Shown: one piece after another, positions 53,442 through 64,000 of the stretch
Numbering within the stretch: position 1 is the stretch's first letter
How the letters are laid out: the number at the start of each line of letters is the position of its first letter
Source: Cucumis sativus
Lineage: Eukaryota > Streptophyta > Magnoliopsida > Cucurbitales > Cucurbitaceae
Direction of reading: 5' to 3'
NCBI RefSeq assembly: GCF_000004075.3
Contig: NC_026655.2
Span: 24,661,489-24,725,488, forward strand
Length of the DNA stretch: 64,000 nucleotides
Notes under the pieces: generated by a model
The model's database searches: none
Told to the model about the DNA's origin: nothing
Seen by the model: only the letters and a program-made list of their open reading frames with translations
Program-made: the position numbers and the translations under genes

Positions 53442-56400
53442 TCAACTTTTGGTAGATAGAGGGTTCATTGCAGCTTGAATTTCTTCCAAAGTTCTACCCT
53501 TAGTCTCAGGTACAAATTTTGCAACAAAAAAAACTGTGAAGCCACAAATGCTTGAGAATATGAAAAAGATACCTTCCAAAGTGAATAGAAAGAACCAAAT
53601 TAATAATTCATAAGATCATTCAATAGATAATTCAAAAGATGAAAATTTTGGTTTCTGTTTTTTTACCTGCTGAGCTCCAATTTAAAAGAAAGTTGAAACT
53701 GTAGGAGACAATCCAAGAACCTAGCCAACTCACTAAAGTAACCAAGCTGCCAGCCAATCCCTTCATGTTTATAGGAAATATCTAAACAAATAGAAATTGC
53801 AATGAATCAAGTCAATCAACAAGACATTCTGTAATAGAATTTGTTTTAAAAGTTTAAGTCGAACAAATCGTTTCTATCTAAACCTTTCATTTTTCAAGGA
53901 CAAAAAAAATTAAAAAGTCTGAATCAAGCTTGTGACAACTACGACTTTGAAATCACTATTGTGAAGCTAGGCAAAGAAAAGTACTATCCAACTTCAAAAC
54001 AAACACAAAATCAATATAATGTTTGTTGTCATTAGGTAGAAGGTCATTCCTAACTAATTTTCTAAATCCATACCTCTGACATTATGACCCAAGGAATTGC
54101 TCCCATGCCCAGGGAGAAAGATCCCGAATATACCTGTTTGTAGAAATAACCAAATCCAAGAAAAATTATCAAAGGACCCAAAATGAAGGTTAATCAGTAT
54201 CAATGACCCATAAGGGAATTAGAATTTTACTTGTCCAAAATAACTAGGCTCGCATTTAAGTTAATGTGGATTAACAAATAGTTGACAAATGACCAATGAC
54301 AACAAATCTACTGAAAGCTTGTAAATAAATATTGTGCTTTTGCATGGTCAATTCTTTTTTTTTTTTTTTTTACTAGGAAACAATTTCATTGATTGAATGA
54401 AATATCCAAACAAATTCAAAAGTATGTTTTCCCATGGTCAATTCATAATTCAACGTTACCAGTACACCAGCAAGTGCCATCATGGGAGAGCCAGATTGCC
54501 ATAGTTGGAGATCCTGCATTTCAAGATCAGTACTCTTTTAGAATATGATGAAGAATCATGAAAGCTCGCATGCCAACCGGTTTCCGTTGCAGATAAGAGA
54601 TCGAAGTAAACCTTAAAGAGGAACGATAACGCCAAACATAAAGAACCCAAGCAAGTTCCGGCTGCAGAAATCTGTTTGAATTCAAAGTTTTGATTAGCTT
54701 GTTTGTGACTTCACGTCAGTATAAACATAATTCACTTGCATTTCATTGTATACCATCAAAAGTGGCCGTCGTCCTGATACATCCATCAAAACCACACCAA
54801 GAGCAGTCATTGGTATCTGTAAAAACATTGGAAACAATGAGAAAAAGAGAGGGTTCTTGTAATCACATTTGGGGAACGTGTATAATTTGATAGAAAAACC
54901 TGAACAGAAGCCAATGCTATAGTTCCAATATTCCCTGAAAACCCTGTCAGAATACAGAGAATTTTCTTCTTTTAACCTGTCAAATCTTGACTTATTATAA
55001 GAACATATTAATGTTTGGATTTTTGCATACCAGCCGACGTGAATAAAGAAGTTACGTAGAATGCAATGCCATTAACACCTCCAAATTGTTGCAGTACCAT
55101 AAGACCAAGTCCTACCTGGAAAAAATAGCTCAAATTCACCATATAGACAAAGGACGGACTTATGTTTTTATTAAAATCTCCATGATTAAGCTTAAAATTG
55201 AAGACTCACAAAGAGAGAACGTGCATATTGCCTTTGGAATAAATCAAGAACACTTGGTTCAGGGAGCTGTTTAAGCAATTCTGTGTATTCCTAAAAGGTT
55301 AGGAAACAAACAGATATGAAGCCATTGTTCAATAAAAAGAAGGACAAAGAAAAAGTAGAACAAAACAGGAAAATGAAAAATATACTTGAATCTCTAACAC
55401 TTCTGTAGAAATATCTTTAGTCTTCCCTCTTAGCCGTTGAAGAGCATCTTCACAATCTAACCCTTGGCCGTTCTTTGTCTACAAACAATACTATTTTCTT
55501 GATTAGATTTATATGGTAGATTGCTATTAAAATAGTTTAGAGTCAATTACCAAATCATTTTGTTAATTGTTCGTTTTCCAACCAGAAAAATAAACTTGTT
55601 TACAAAAAGATTACTTTTTTCAAAACCAAACACCTCTAAAAATCAAATCCTTGTTTTTACAAAAGTAGAAAAAGAAAAGAATAAAATTTATCAGTATCCA
55701 ACCTTGTCTTTAGAAAAGTAAAAAGAACAAAAAAATAGAAAACAAAAGTATTATCATATGGGACCTAATATTCACTTTTGATGTCTCTTCAAACAAATAT
55801 AAGTCAGAACGAGCTATGAATTTGACAGTGACATACCAGCCATCTAGGAGACTCTGGAGTGAAAGGAAGACCTACGAGTTGTATTACAGATGGAATCGCT
55901 CCTGCGGACAATCAAGACAGTGAGAAAATATTTCCCTTAAACCATCTTCATCTTAAGTGTCAAACTCATGTAAGTAGAAACGTTACCAATTAGAGCAAGA
56001 GTCCTCCAGTTCACAAAAGCTCCAATCAGCCATGTCAGTGAAACACCAAAACATATCATCAACTGTACAATCAACATTATAAGGATATTATATATTATTG
56101 AGAATCTTGTGGGCATTTTTCTATTTGTTTGAATTTTTCTCTTTTTACAAGTGAAGTAATTTTGTACTCTGGATGCAGAACTTAAAACCAACTAGATTTT
56201 GCTAGATGTCTCCCAATGAAAATTAGGTCAGTGATTTCAATTCTTCCCATACCCCCATCCCAATGAAATCAAGTATGCTAATTAATAATCACAGATGTTT
56301 ACCGTGATATAAAGTAAGGTCATTATTAGGGGAACACTGGGAAATGAGTGTTTATCTCTATATTTTATCATATTTCACTAAATAATCAATAAACAAATTG

Positions 56401-59154
56401 TTTACCTTGTAATTAAAAATTACCAAATATATGCCAAACAGTCCAATATACACTTGAAGCTCATAAAAAAATTTCATGCAATGGATCTTGCCTCCTTATT
56501 AGTAATTATTTACAGAGCTGAAGGAGATAGTTGTACAAACTATAAAAAGATCTTGTTTAGTTTGGTCATGGTGATCTTGCCTTCCTGTAAATAACTATCC
56601 ATCCCCTTCTATCCCAAGTCAACCTTACTATGAAAGGCATGTATGCGTGTTGATGCTCTATATATGAATATTCAGCTGATAATTTTGTTTCAAACATTAC
56701 AACAGAATATTTACGTGGTAAGGTAACTCTTCTTCAATGACATAGAAATTTATGATCATTTGCACTTTACCTGATGAACTGTTGTAAATGCTCCTCGAAG
56801 TTCCTTGGGTGTTATTTCTGCTATAAACACAGGAACCTGCTTCATTAGGTCATACATAAGCTTTTCTTTTTATATGCCAACATTTGAGCTAGTGTAAATA
56901 ACAGAGTTGGATTCTTGCAACATATACCACGTAAGAGATAACTCCCATTCCGAATCCTACTAGTATCCGTCCTATATCCAACCACCAAACAGCCTATAAG
57001 TAGTCAGCACCAAGATACGTGTGAGGTTATTCATTCAGAGTAACAACAATATAGAAAAACTCTGTCCATAAAATGAAAGGAGAGGAGAGGGAGGGAAGGA
57101 AAACTGGTACATTTTTTCATTGGACTTCAGAAAGTCCTAATATTTTAACAATGTTGCATGCATTTGACTTTTTAATTTTGTTATCGAATTTGTAGAAAAA
57201 CAATTCAGCTTCATTCATTAGCTCAACTTAATTTGTACGACTGTGTCAAGAAGCACTTTTATCAGAACTTAATAGCATGATTTTAATGCTTGCATACTCA
57301 AGTGCTAAGTATATAATGAATCAATTTGTAGATAGTTGTAATATTTTGAAGAGTAGAGACTTGAAAGTCTAAATTTTTCGATCAGATGAAAGAAAAATCA
57401 AAAAGACCTTAGAGAATGCTATAAGAAACCACCCCAAGAGGCAAAAGATCTCTGCAAAGCCCATGGTCTGCTCACAAAAACAAAGGAAGAAGAGCAAAGA
57501 AGTTTATTGAGAGCTTGAAATTTCCAAAAATGACTTTAAGAAAAAAATAAGAATGACCAAACTTACGCCTCTTCTACCAATATAATCTGCCAGTTTTCCA
57601 CTTACAATAGCACCAATCATAGCTCCAATCGTCAATATTGAACCAAAGAATGAATACTGTACCACGAAATAACAATTTGAGAACTAGATAGAGAATGAAC
57701 AAACTTATATTTGTCGAATCATTAAGTAAGATATATGAACTTACATTTTATTCTAACACCTGTTGACGAACTCATTTGAAACACCTATTACTCTAATTGC
57801 TAATAACGTGCCATTGTCTTTAATTATGAAAAACCAACTTTCATTGAGAAAAACATGAATAAGAACCGTACCATTTTACTTAATAAAGAATCAAGCACCA
57901 ATTACATAACAGGAATAAAGAACACATCACATCATAAATGAAAGACAAAAAGCATTTGTAATTTTCATTCACCTCCGATACAGTAAGATCCAGGTCGGTC
58001 ATGATGCCAGCCTCAGAAGGTGATGAATATCCAATCTGAGAAAAAGCATAAAAAAGCTTATTATCAACACAGAACTATGGGTGCATATGGAGTCACTTCT
58101 TCTCAAAGCACTCTTGGAAGAAGAGTCTTTCTGGAAACCATTTTAATTATGTTTAGAATGTAGAATTATCAGAAACCACTTTATCTAGCCAAACATAATA
58201 AAAATTTTGAAAAGTGTTTTCATTACCATCCCAAACTTATTTTTAACATTTGGTGGCATTTGGCCCACTGAGTTTGGTTAACAAGTGTGAGATCGATATA
58301 TTGGAGTTAGTAGTTGGTGTTTGGGGTTGTGTTCTTCTATAATTATGAAAATTTGATTAAAAAAGTAAAAAAGAATTTTTTGGTAAATGCAAAAGTATAA
58401 AAGAATGAGAAGATGGAGTTGCTCGATAAAAGTGTCACACTTGTTAGTAAAAAAGTTCGAGTTGTTAGCCACCAACTTAATAAATGGATTGGCCAAATGA
58501 CCCCTCAAATTGAAGATAACTGACAATTTACTATAGCACTTGAAACTATAGACGGCCTCTTACTGAGAATTTAATATCTTATGAGTTTTTCTCGACTCTG
58601 AAGTAAGTTGTTCCATGATATTAGACAAGTTTGTATCTTAATTTTTTCTTTTTCTGACAAAACACAACAAAAGTATTCCTTCTAAAAACAATTTAAATTA
58701 GTTTTACTCTATTTAGAACTTTCAAATTCAACCATCAGTCTCTCACTCAAAACGAAAATACCATATATATTTTGACAATTATATACACTTTTCATGAGTG
58801 GAAAGCACTTTAACATCCAAAACTCATACCAAACATACCCTGAACATTCAAATCGAAAGTACCTAACAATTTACAAACAATCCATTTTATAACATCATCA
58901 CATTAAGTTCACATCAACAGCTAGCAAGTTGAATTGAAGTTTGCCTCTACAGAGCCTTTTTATGATGAAAAAAAATGAACACTTACAGCAGTGCCAAAGA
59001 CGTATGAGCCAGATACAGCAACCAAAGTGCTGAAAATGAGGGAGAAAGTGGCGGAGCCAGTAGCCCGGCCGCCGCTGGAGCCGCCGTGGAAATCATGATT
59101 ATGGGTTTCGATTAAAGGACACAACTGGCCTGTCTCCTCGCTCTGTTTGACCAT
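53442..59154 (-). CDS. ERD6-like sugar transporter (MFS)
   Basis: Eighteen exons on the minus strand, from 58987-59154 (start) through 57973-58035, 57567-57656, 57408-57467, 56928-56993, 56771-56836, 55987-56062, 55837-55901, 55386-55478, 55210-55290, 55031-55115, 54900-54943, 54754-54816, 54612-54671, 54460-54513, 54074-54133, 53667-53781 to 53442-53572. All junctions keep frame, giving 479 residues. The protein has the twelve-helix sugar-porter pattern: GRRG after helix 2-3 (about 104-107), [24 protein letters not shown] (about 212-218), [19 protein letters not shown] (about 334-340) and [12 protein letters not shown] (458-469). The exon count and these motifs match the ERD6-like clade, mostly tonoplast sugar/H+ symporters exporting glucose from the vacuole. 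The exact substrate and paralogue are not assigned. Confidence 0.94.
54343..54444 (-). mobile_element. 78-bp retroposed fragment with 12-bp target duplication
   Basis: CATGGTCAATTC occurs at 54343-54354 and again at 54433-54444. Between them is a poly-T run of about 17 bases followed by ACTAGGAAACAATTTCATTG and some 40 more bases. The structure is that of an extremely 5'-truncated LINE 3' end in antisense, within an intron of the sugar transporter. Confidence 0.85.
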
Positions 59155-60077
59155 TTTTGGATGAGAAGAGTAGAGAGATGAGAAGTTTATGAAGACGACG
59201 AATCTCTGATTAGCATCGGTGGTGGTAGTTGAAAATTTTATTGACTGTAACAAATTTGGAATTTTGCAACTAAAAAAGTTATGATTTTGGATTCATGTTA
59301 AAGTTTAAAAAAAATGGAAAGATTATGTTATTATGTGTCATATCAATCATGATTGAGATATCTTCGACCTCAATCATCAACGGGTAGATGAGATGATTCT
59401 CTAAAACTTACTTTAAAGTCTGGTTGCTTTGAAGTCCGGATTGTTTCAACGGCGAAATCAAAGCTTTTGTCCATGAAATTTGAGGTTTCCATGCTTCTAG
59501 ACTTCTCTTTTTTTCATAAATTTGTAATTATATTACGGTTCATTTTGACATAATCGATATTGATATGTATAATGAGGCTTGAAATCGTACTTTCGTTAGA
59601 AGCATCCATATAAAGAAAAAAGAATGTCATATTTCCTAATTTAACTCCATTGTTGTTAACATTTTCGGTTCATATATAACAACAAGATTACTTTTGAATT
59701 TATTAATAAAACTTTGAAAGTTCTGAACACGTTCCTTTTCTTAAATAAAATTTTTAAATACATTAACTCTACCAACCACTCGAAAAACTATAATGGGTTG
59801 GTTTGAATTCATAACCACAACCAAGTCGTCTAAGGTTGGATAAAATAACAATCCGTACAATCAAGTTTTGTCGAAGACAAGCCTTAATGTTATCAACCTA
59901 TACATTTTTAAAGGAAACAACCCTCCATGTCACTACAACATCATGGAGGAAAATCTAATATAGAGAACAAAACTTGTCAAACCTCAAACAGAACTTGATT
60001 ACATATATGAGGCTTAGAGAGTCCCCCGATCGCTTCGTCAGATCATTTGAGAGTAATCCTAGTATCAATGAGTGTTC
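59155..60077. other. Spacer between sugar transporter start and SOD stop
   Basis: Both flanking genes are on the minus strand, so this interval holds the transporter promoter and 5'UTR (next to 59155) and the SOD 3'UTR (next to 60077). AT-rich, no other gene or repeat identified. Confidence 0.55.
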
Positions 60078-63000
60078 TTATGCTACAGGAATTTTTGGCT
60101 CGCCTAAATTCACGAAACACTCTGCTCGGGCCATACGTCCCAACGCCGCATTCCACGATACAAGATGGTCCATGAACACATTTACATACTCTATTTTGTC
60201 ATTCTGTGTTCAAATAAAATCAATAATCAACCACAGAAATCTAACGTAAATAACTTGATGATGCAAGGTGTATCAAGGCCTCCCAAGTAGGCTAAGAGCA
60301 TAATATAATATGTAGGCGCTCGGTTAGTAAAATAAATAAGGTTAAAATATCATTTCTGTTGGCATACTTTGGAGCTTGTTCTATTGTAGTTTACTTCTAA
60401 ATGTCCAGATTTAGTCTATGTACTTCCAATAAATATTAAAAATCATTTCAAACTCATTGTTTATGGTTAACTTTTCAGAAAGAAAAACTCTTGGTCAAGT
60501 TAGTTTTCCATTCACATAAATTTTGGAAGGGTGTTCACATGGTGTCTTTACTTAGAATGAAATTATTATTTTCTTTACCAAATAGAATGAAATTATTATT
60601 TTCTTTACCAAATCTAGTAAAAGAGAATTTCAAACAAACTATAACGACTAATTTCAAGATTTATTTGAAGTACAAGAGCAAAAAATGAGATGAGTTTCAA
60701 AGTATATGGTATTTTATTTGTGTATAAATAGAATATAGCAGCCAATCAGGCAGAGTATCATACCTTGTAATCCAGATAGTAAGCATGCTGGAGGAGAAAA
60801 AAAAATGTTATCATGTATGATCTATTCAAATGAAGAAAAGAAACAAATATTTGAAGGTAGAAAAGTATTTGATACCTCCCACAAGTCCAAGCAAACGATT
60901 GGCTGCGCAACAAAATATGGAGAATCAAATTTCTGAGAATTAAAGAACCTTGTACACAAAATAGGGCATTTACTTACAATGTCATCCCAGAGAATTGGGC
61001 TTAGCGCATTCGAAGTCGTGATCACAGCAAGTCGTTTTTCTTGTCTCTTCACTGATACAATCAATAACAGTTCAGAACATCTAACACTGTCAAGTGATAG
61101 TTCACAAAACAGAACTATGAAGTCAATCTGAATATCGATTGAATCATTAAGAGGATACAAAAATAAGGTAACAGCCAGTTCACTAAGTTAAGACAAAATA
61201 GCCGTCAAAGAAAAGAATTTTTCCAAAACTCTAGAAATCTTGAAGAAATCATAAATATTGTCCAGCTGTAAAAAGGGAAACAAAAAAATAGAAAAATAAG
61301 GAAAATAAGTGAGCGAGACAGAGAACAAGATGGCACCATTTGCAAATTGGGTGATTCAAATAGACATAGTTCTTTCAACCAAAAAGTACTTGCTAATAAA
61401 GGTATTAAAAATGCACTTGTCAAAAAAATGTTTAACCAAAGTCTGATAACTTACAAACAAGCCAAACCCAGCCAGAACCAAAGTGTGAAAGAGACGCCAG
61501 TATAAACTTTTCCCTGAAATTGGTGAAGGAGCCAAAATCTTTTTCAATTTGTTGTAGAACACCAAGTTTGGGCATGTCTCCGCCTCCAGGTTGCATGGAT
61601 TCCCAAAAGAAGTCATGATTCCAGACCTGAACATACATAAAGGTAATGAGCCTACACCTTTTCCATTTGTATGGCTTAAAATTTTGCACTCTCCGAACTT
61701 TACTACACATTACTAGAAAATTTACAAATGTACCATACTTTTTTTAGATTCATTCTGTTCTGAGGAGAAAAATAAATAAATTTCATTTTTCATACAAGGA
61801 TGTCGAATGCACAGGATACCGAACATACAAATATTGGATAAGAAACCATCTTTAATAAAAGGTATAAAGAGAGGATTTACAAAAAAGAATGGCTGATGCA
61901 CAAATACTACATAATATTAATACATAAAAAGAAAACTCCTCCTACCCTGCACGAGTAAACTAAGTCCGTAAGATCAGAAATAAAAATGCATCTAAGCTTC
62001 CATCCCAGGTAAAAGAAAGACTCTGAACCATACAACCTCACACTCACAACCCATTCACTGTGTATTTGTTCTAGACAATGTTGAACCAGAAGACCGAAAT
62101 CTCAAGAAAGGTTGAGGGTGTCCAGCAATGCCACCACTGATCTTGATATCTCAAGATTTAGCAAAAAGGGAAAAATTTTGTGTAAAGAAAAAGGGGACAA
62201 AATGATGGTCTTGAGATTTTAGCAATCAGGCGAAAATAGGCAATGATAGTTATCTCCTTTTAAGTGACATAAATACCCTAAATCCGAATCCAATGAAAAA
62301 CAAGTACTATCTTCTCTGAATTCTGAAATACCATTGTGCCAGATAGCTTCTGAAATTTTCTTATCAAGAAAATAGACCTGCATGTATGATGGCCCATTAA
62401 GGATCTCATAGTATGTGACTTGCTATTATCAGAAGTATGCTATTAAACATTCAATTTCTATTTCATAGCCACCCCAGTCACCATATGTTCACTCTGCCTC
62501 ACTATTGAAATAAAATAAAGATCATCACATGTCTTTCTTATCAATTATAAAGGGAACAATCAGTTGAAGTCAAGTAGCTATTGAAAATGCTACATACTGA
62601 AATTTGAATCATGGTTAACCAGTGATAGAAGTTGTATCATATGCTACATGGCTTGAATTCAACTAAAAAAGACTTACATGAAGGAGTCAATCAGAATATT
62701 AGAAAGGTTAATATTAGCCCTCATAATTTAAAGTATGTCATGGATTAACATTGAAGTACCTGGGCAGCATTGTCGAACTCAGGTAAAGGATTCCCATTGT
62801 TATATGTTACTTTGAGAAGTTCATCCAAAGTGTGGCCATATAGAATATCATTTTGGCTCAGTTGTTTGTTCAAACCTTCAACATAATTACGGTGATGTTT
62901 ACCCCAGTGAACCTCCAATGTCCTCCGACTCATATATGGTTCTAAAGCATCCTGAATATAGAGAAGAAAATAAAACATAGTGCTATTAAAAACAGTTCAT

Positions 63001-64000
63001 AGAAATATCCATTTCTTACCAGTAGTGCTGCAATTGTGACAAATTTATAATCAGTTTGGTAGAAATTTAAGGGCTTACTGTGAATCTATGATCCGAAAAT
63101 GACTATACCCACAGAAAAGCTGGCTACAAGAGACAGAGGACAAGCAATTGACCTAAAAAATTGGAGATTTGAAAGGACCCCAATACGCATGAATTTAAAT
63201 ACAATATATAAAAATTTTGTGTGTGTATGAGAGAGAGAGAAAGAGGAAGAAGAAGAACCAGGATAGGTGCCTTATTGATTTCATTCACCTTATTTGAACT
63301 CTCACACGTCTATTTGCTAAGTTTGAAAGAAAACAATAAATACTAAAGCCACTCCATTCACATTTAATGCCAGTATACTAAACATGCTTTATGTGGGTTC
63401 AAATGAAAATAATGTTTTACTAGCTATTAAACACGATTTCTGAGTCATAATAATCTTTTACAGGAAAAGATTCAAGAACCAAAAGTATAAGGGAATACTG
63501 TAATGGAATGGCACAAATTGATTTTTATGCAAGATGTCTTTTGGTCTTTCAACAAGACTCTTGAAAGTAAATAAAAAAACATAAAACGTAATTTAGCAAC
63601 TCTAACTTTGAAGACCGTTACTATGCTTGCTTCTAAAACAGGCGTGCCTAAATATCTGAAACCATCATGTGAACTCTATGAGCAACAAACAAGTATCTGC
63701 AAGAAACAAGCCCTAAAACATGGAATTTTAGTTGCAAAATAAGTCAGCACATTATTAGATTGGTGACTTACAAGTTCATAAGGGGGTGTCTTCAAGCCAT
63801 AATAAGCAACGACCTTCATTCCTCTTGTGGTTCCATCAGAGTTTCTCTTCTGCAATTTACTCTGATGCTGCAAAGAACAAGCATGCATCACTATCAAATA
63901 AAATGTTCCCTCCCGAAGGCCTTTTGCATGAATACGGATATCAACAGTTTTCCAAGATGTGACAATTGTGAAATAGGAACTAATACTTACAGCAACTCTT
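60078..64000 (-). CDS. Chloroplast Fe superoxide dismutase, 5' end outside window
   Basis: Exons on the minus strand: part of an upstream exon 63991-64000, then 63772-63867, 62760-62951, 61455-61626, 60978-61051, 60876-60902 (27 nt), 60764-60787 (24 nt) and 60078-60203. They encode about 236 residues to the stop. Fe-SOD dismutates superoxide. Iron ligands are visible: His in [13 protein letters not shown], His in [10 protein letters not shown], and Asp and His in [14 protein letters not shown], the last two on separate tiny exons. The Fe-type glycine motif MQPGGGD and [10 protein letters not shown] are present. The tail [20 protein letters not shown] resembles FSD2 more than FSD1, but FSD3 cannot be excluded. 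Expected location is the plastid, where FSD2/FSD3 act at nucleoids; the transit peptide is off-window. Confidence 0.93.
60554..60613. repeat. 30-bp tandem duplication in SOD intron
   Basis: AGAATGAAATTATTATTTTC followed by TTTACCAAAT occurs twice in direct succession, with starts at 60554 and 60584, identical over the unit. It is located in the last intron of the Fe-SOD gene. Confidence 0.9.

Overview
This window looks like nuclear DNA of a dicot plant. It is AT-rich, its genes are split by many GT-AG introns, protein N-termini resemble organelle-targeting peptides, and the intergenic DNA holds LINE, SINE and MITE-like debris. Several of the dispersed AT-rich repeats resemble ones I associate with cucurbits, so Cucurbitaceae is my tentative placement, but this was not tested by any search. 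I see no prokaryotic or viral genes, no CRISPR array, and no tRNA or rRNA gene. Exon coordinates below were assembled by hand from frame continuity, splice sites and family conservation. Many upstream in-frame TTG or GTG codons were discarded in favour of the first plausible ATG.

Layout from left to right. (1) 2.1-5.1 kb, +: a subgroup Ia bHLH transcription factor (bHLH96/94 type), three exons. (2) 5.1-10.1 kb: gene-free, with MITE- and SINE-like repeats. (3) 10.1-11.5 kb, +: an intronless mitochondrial PPR protein resembling Arabidopsis At1g07740. (4) 13.6-19.6 kb, +: a roughly 924-residue protein made of five tandem Myb/SANT-like domains. (5) 21.7-27.6 kb, +: a Tim44-like/mL45-type mitochondrial protein with two apparent GC-AG introns. 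(6) 29.2-29.8 kb, +: an unrecognised single-exon ORF. (7) 31.6-40.7 kb, +: glutathione synthetase (GSH2), twelve exons, with an apparent U12-type AT-AC intron and a 1.6-kb LINE fragment in another intron. (8) 41.4-43.5 kb, -: a DUF1068 (ELMO/NKS1-type) membrane protein. (9) 45.0-46.0 kb, -: an intronless CDC123/D123 eIF2-assembly factor. (10) 46.1-48.3 kb: a degenerate repeat field with a 75-bp tandem trimer. (11) 49.1-51.2 kb, +: an AT74-type phosphoglycerate-mutase-like protein. (12) 53.4-59.2 kb, -: an 18-exon ERD6-like sugar transporter. (13) 60.1-64.0 kb, -: a chloroplast-type Fe superoxide dismutase whose 5' end lies beyond the window.

The genes are ordinary single-copy plant loci and do not form an operon or pathway cluster. 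GSH2 and Fe-SOD both belong to redox defence, but they lie about 20 kb apart with unrelated genes between them, so I attach no functional meaning to that. The most notable observations are structural: the AT-AC intron in GSH2, the paired GC-AG introns in the Tim44-like gene, the phase-symmetric exon-pair amplification in the Myb/SANT-like gene, metal-ligand residues of Fe-SOD placed on 24- and 27-nt exons, and retroelement insertions with readable target-site duplications inside introns. I did not find a convincing undescribed biological system.
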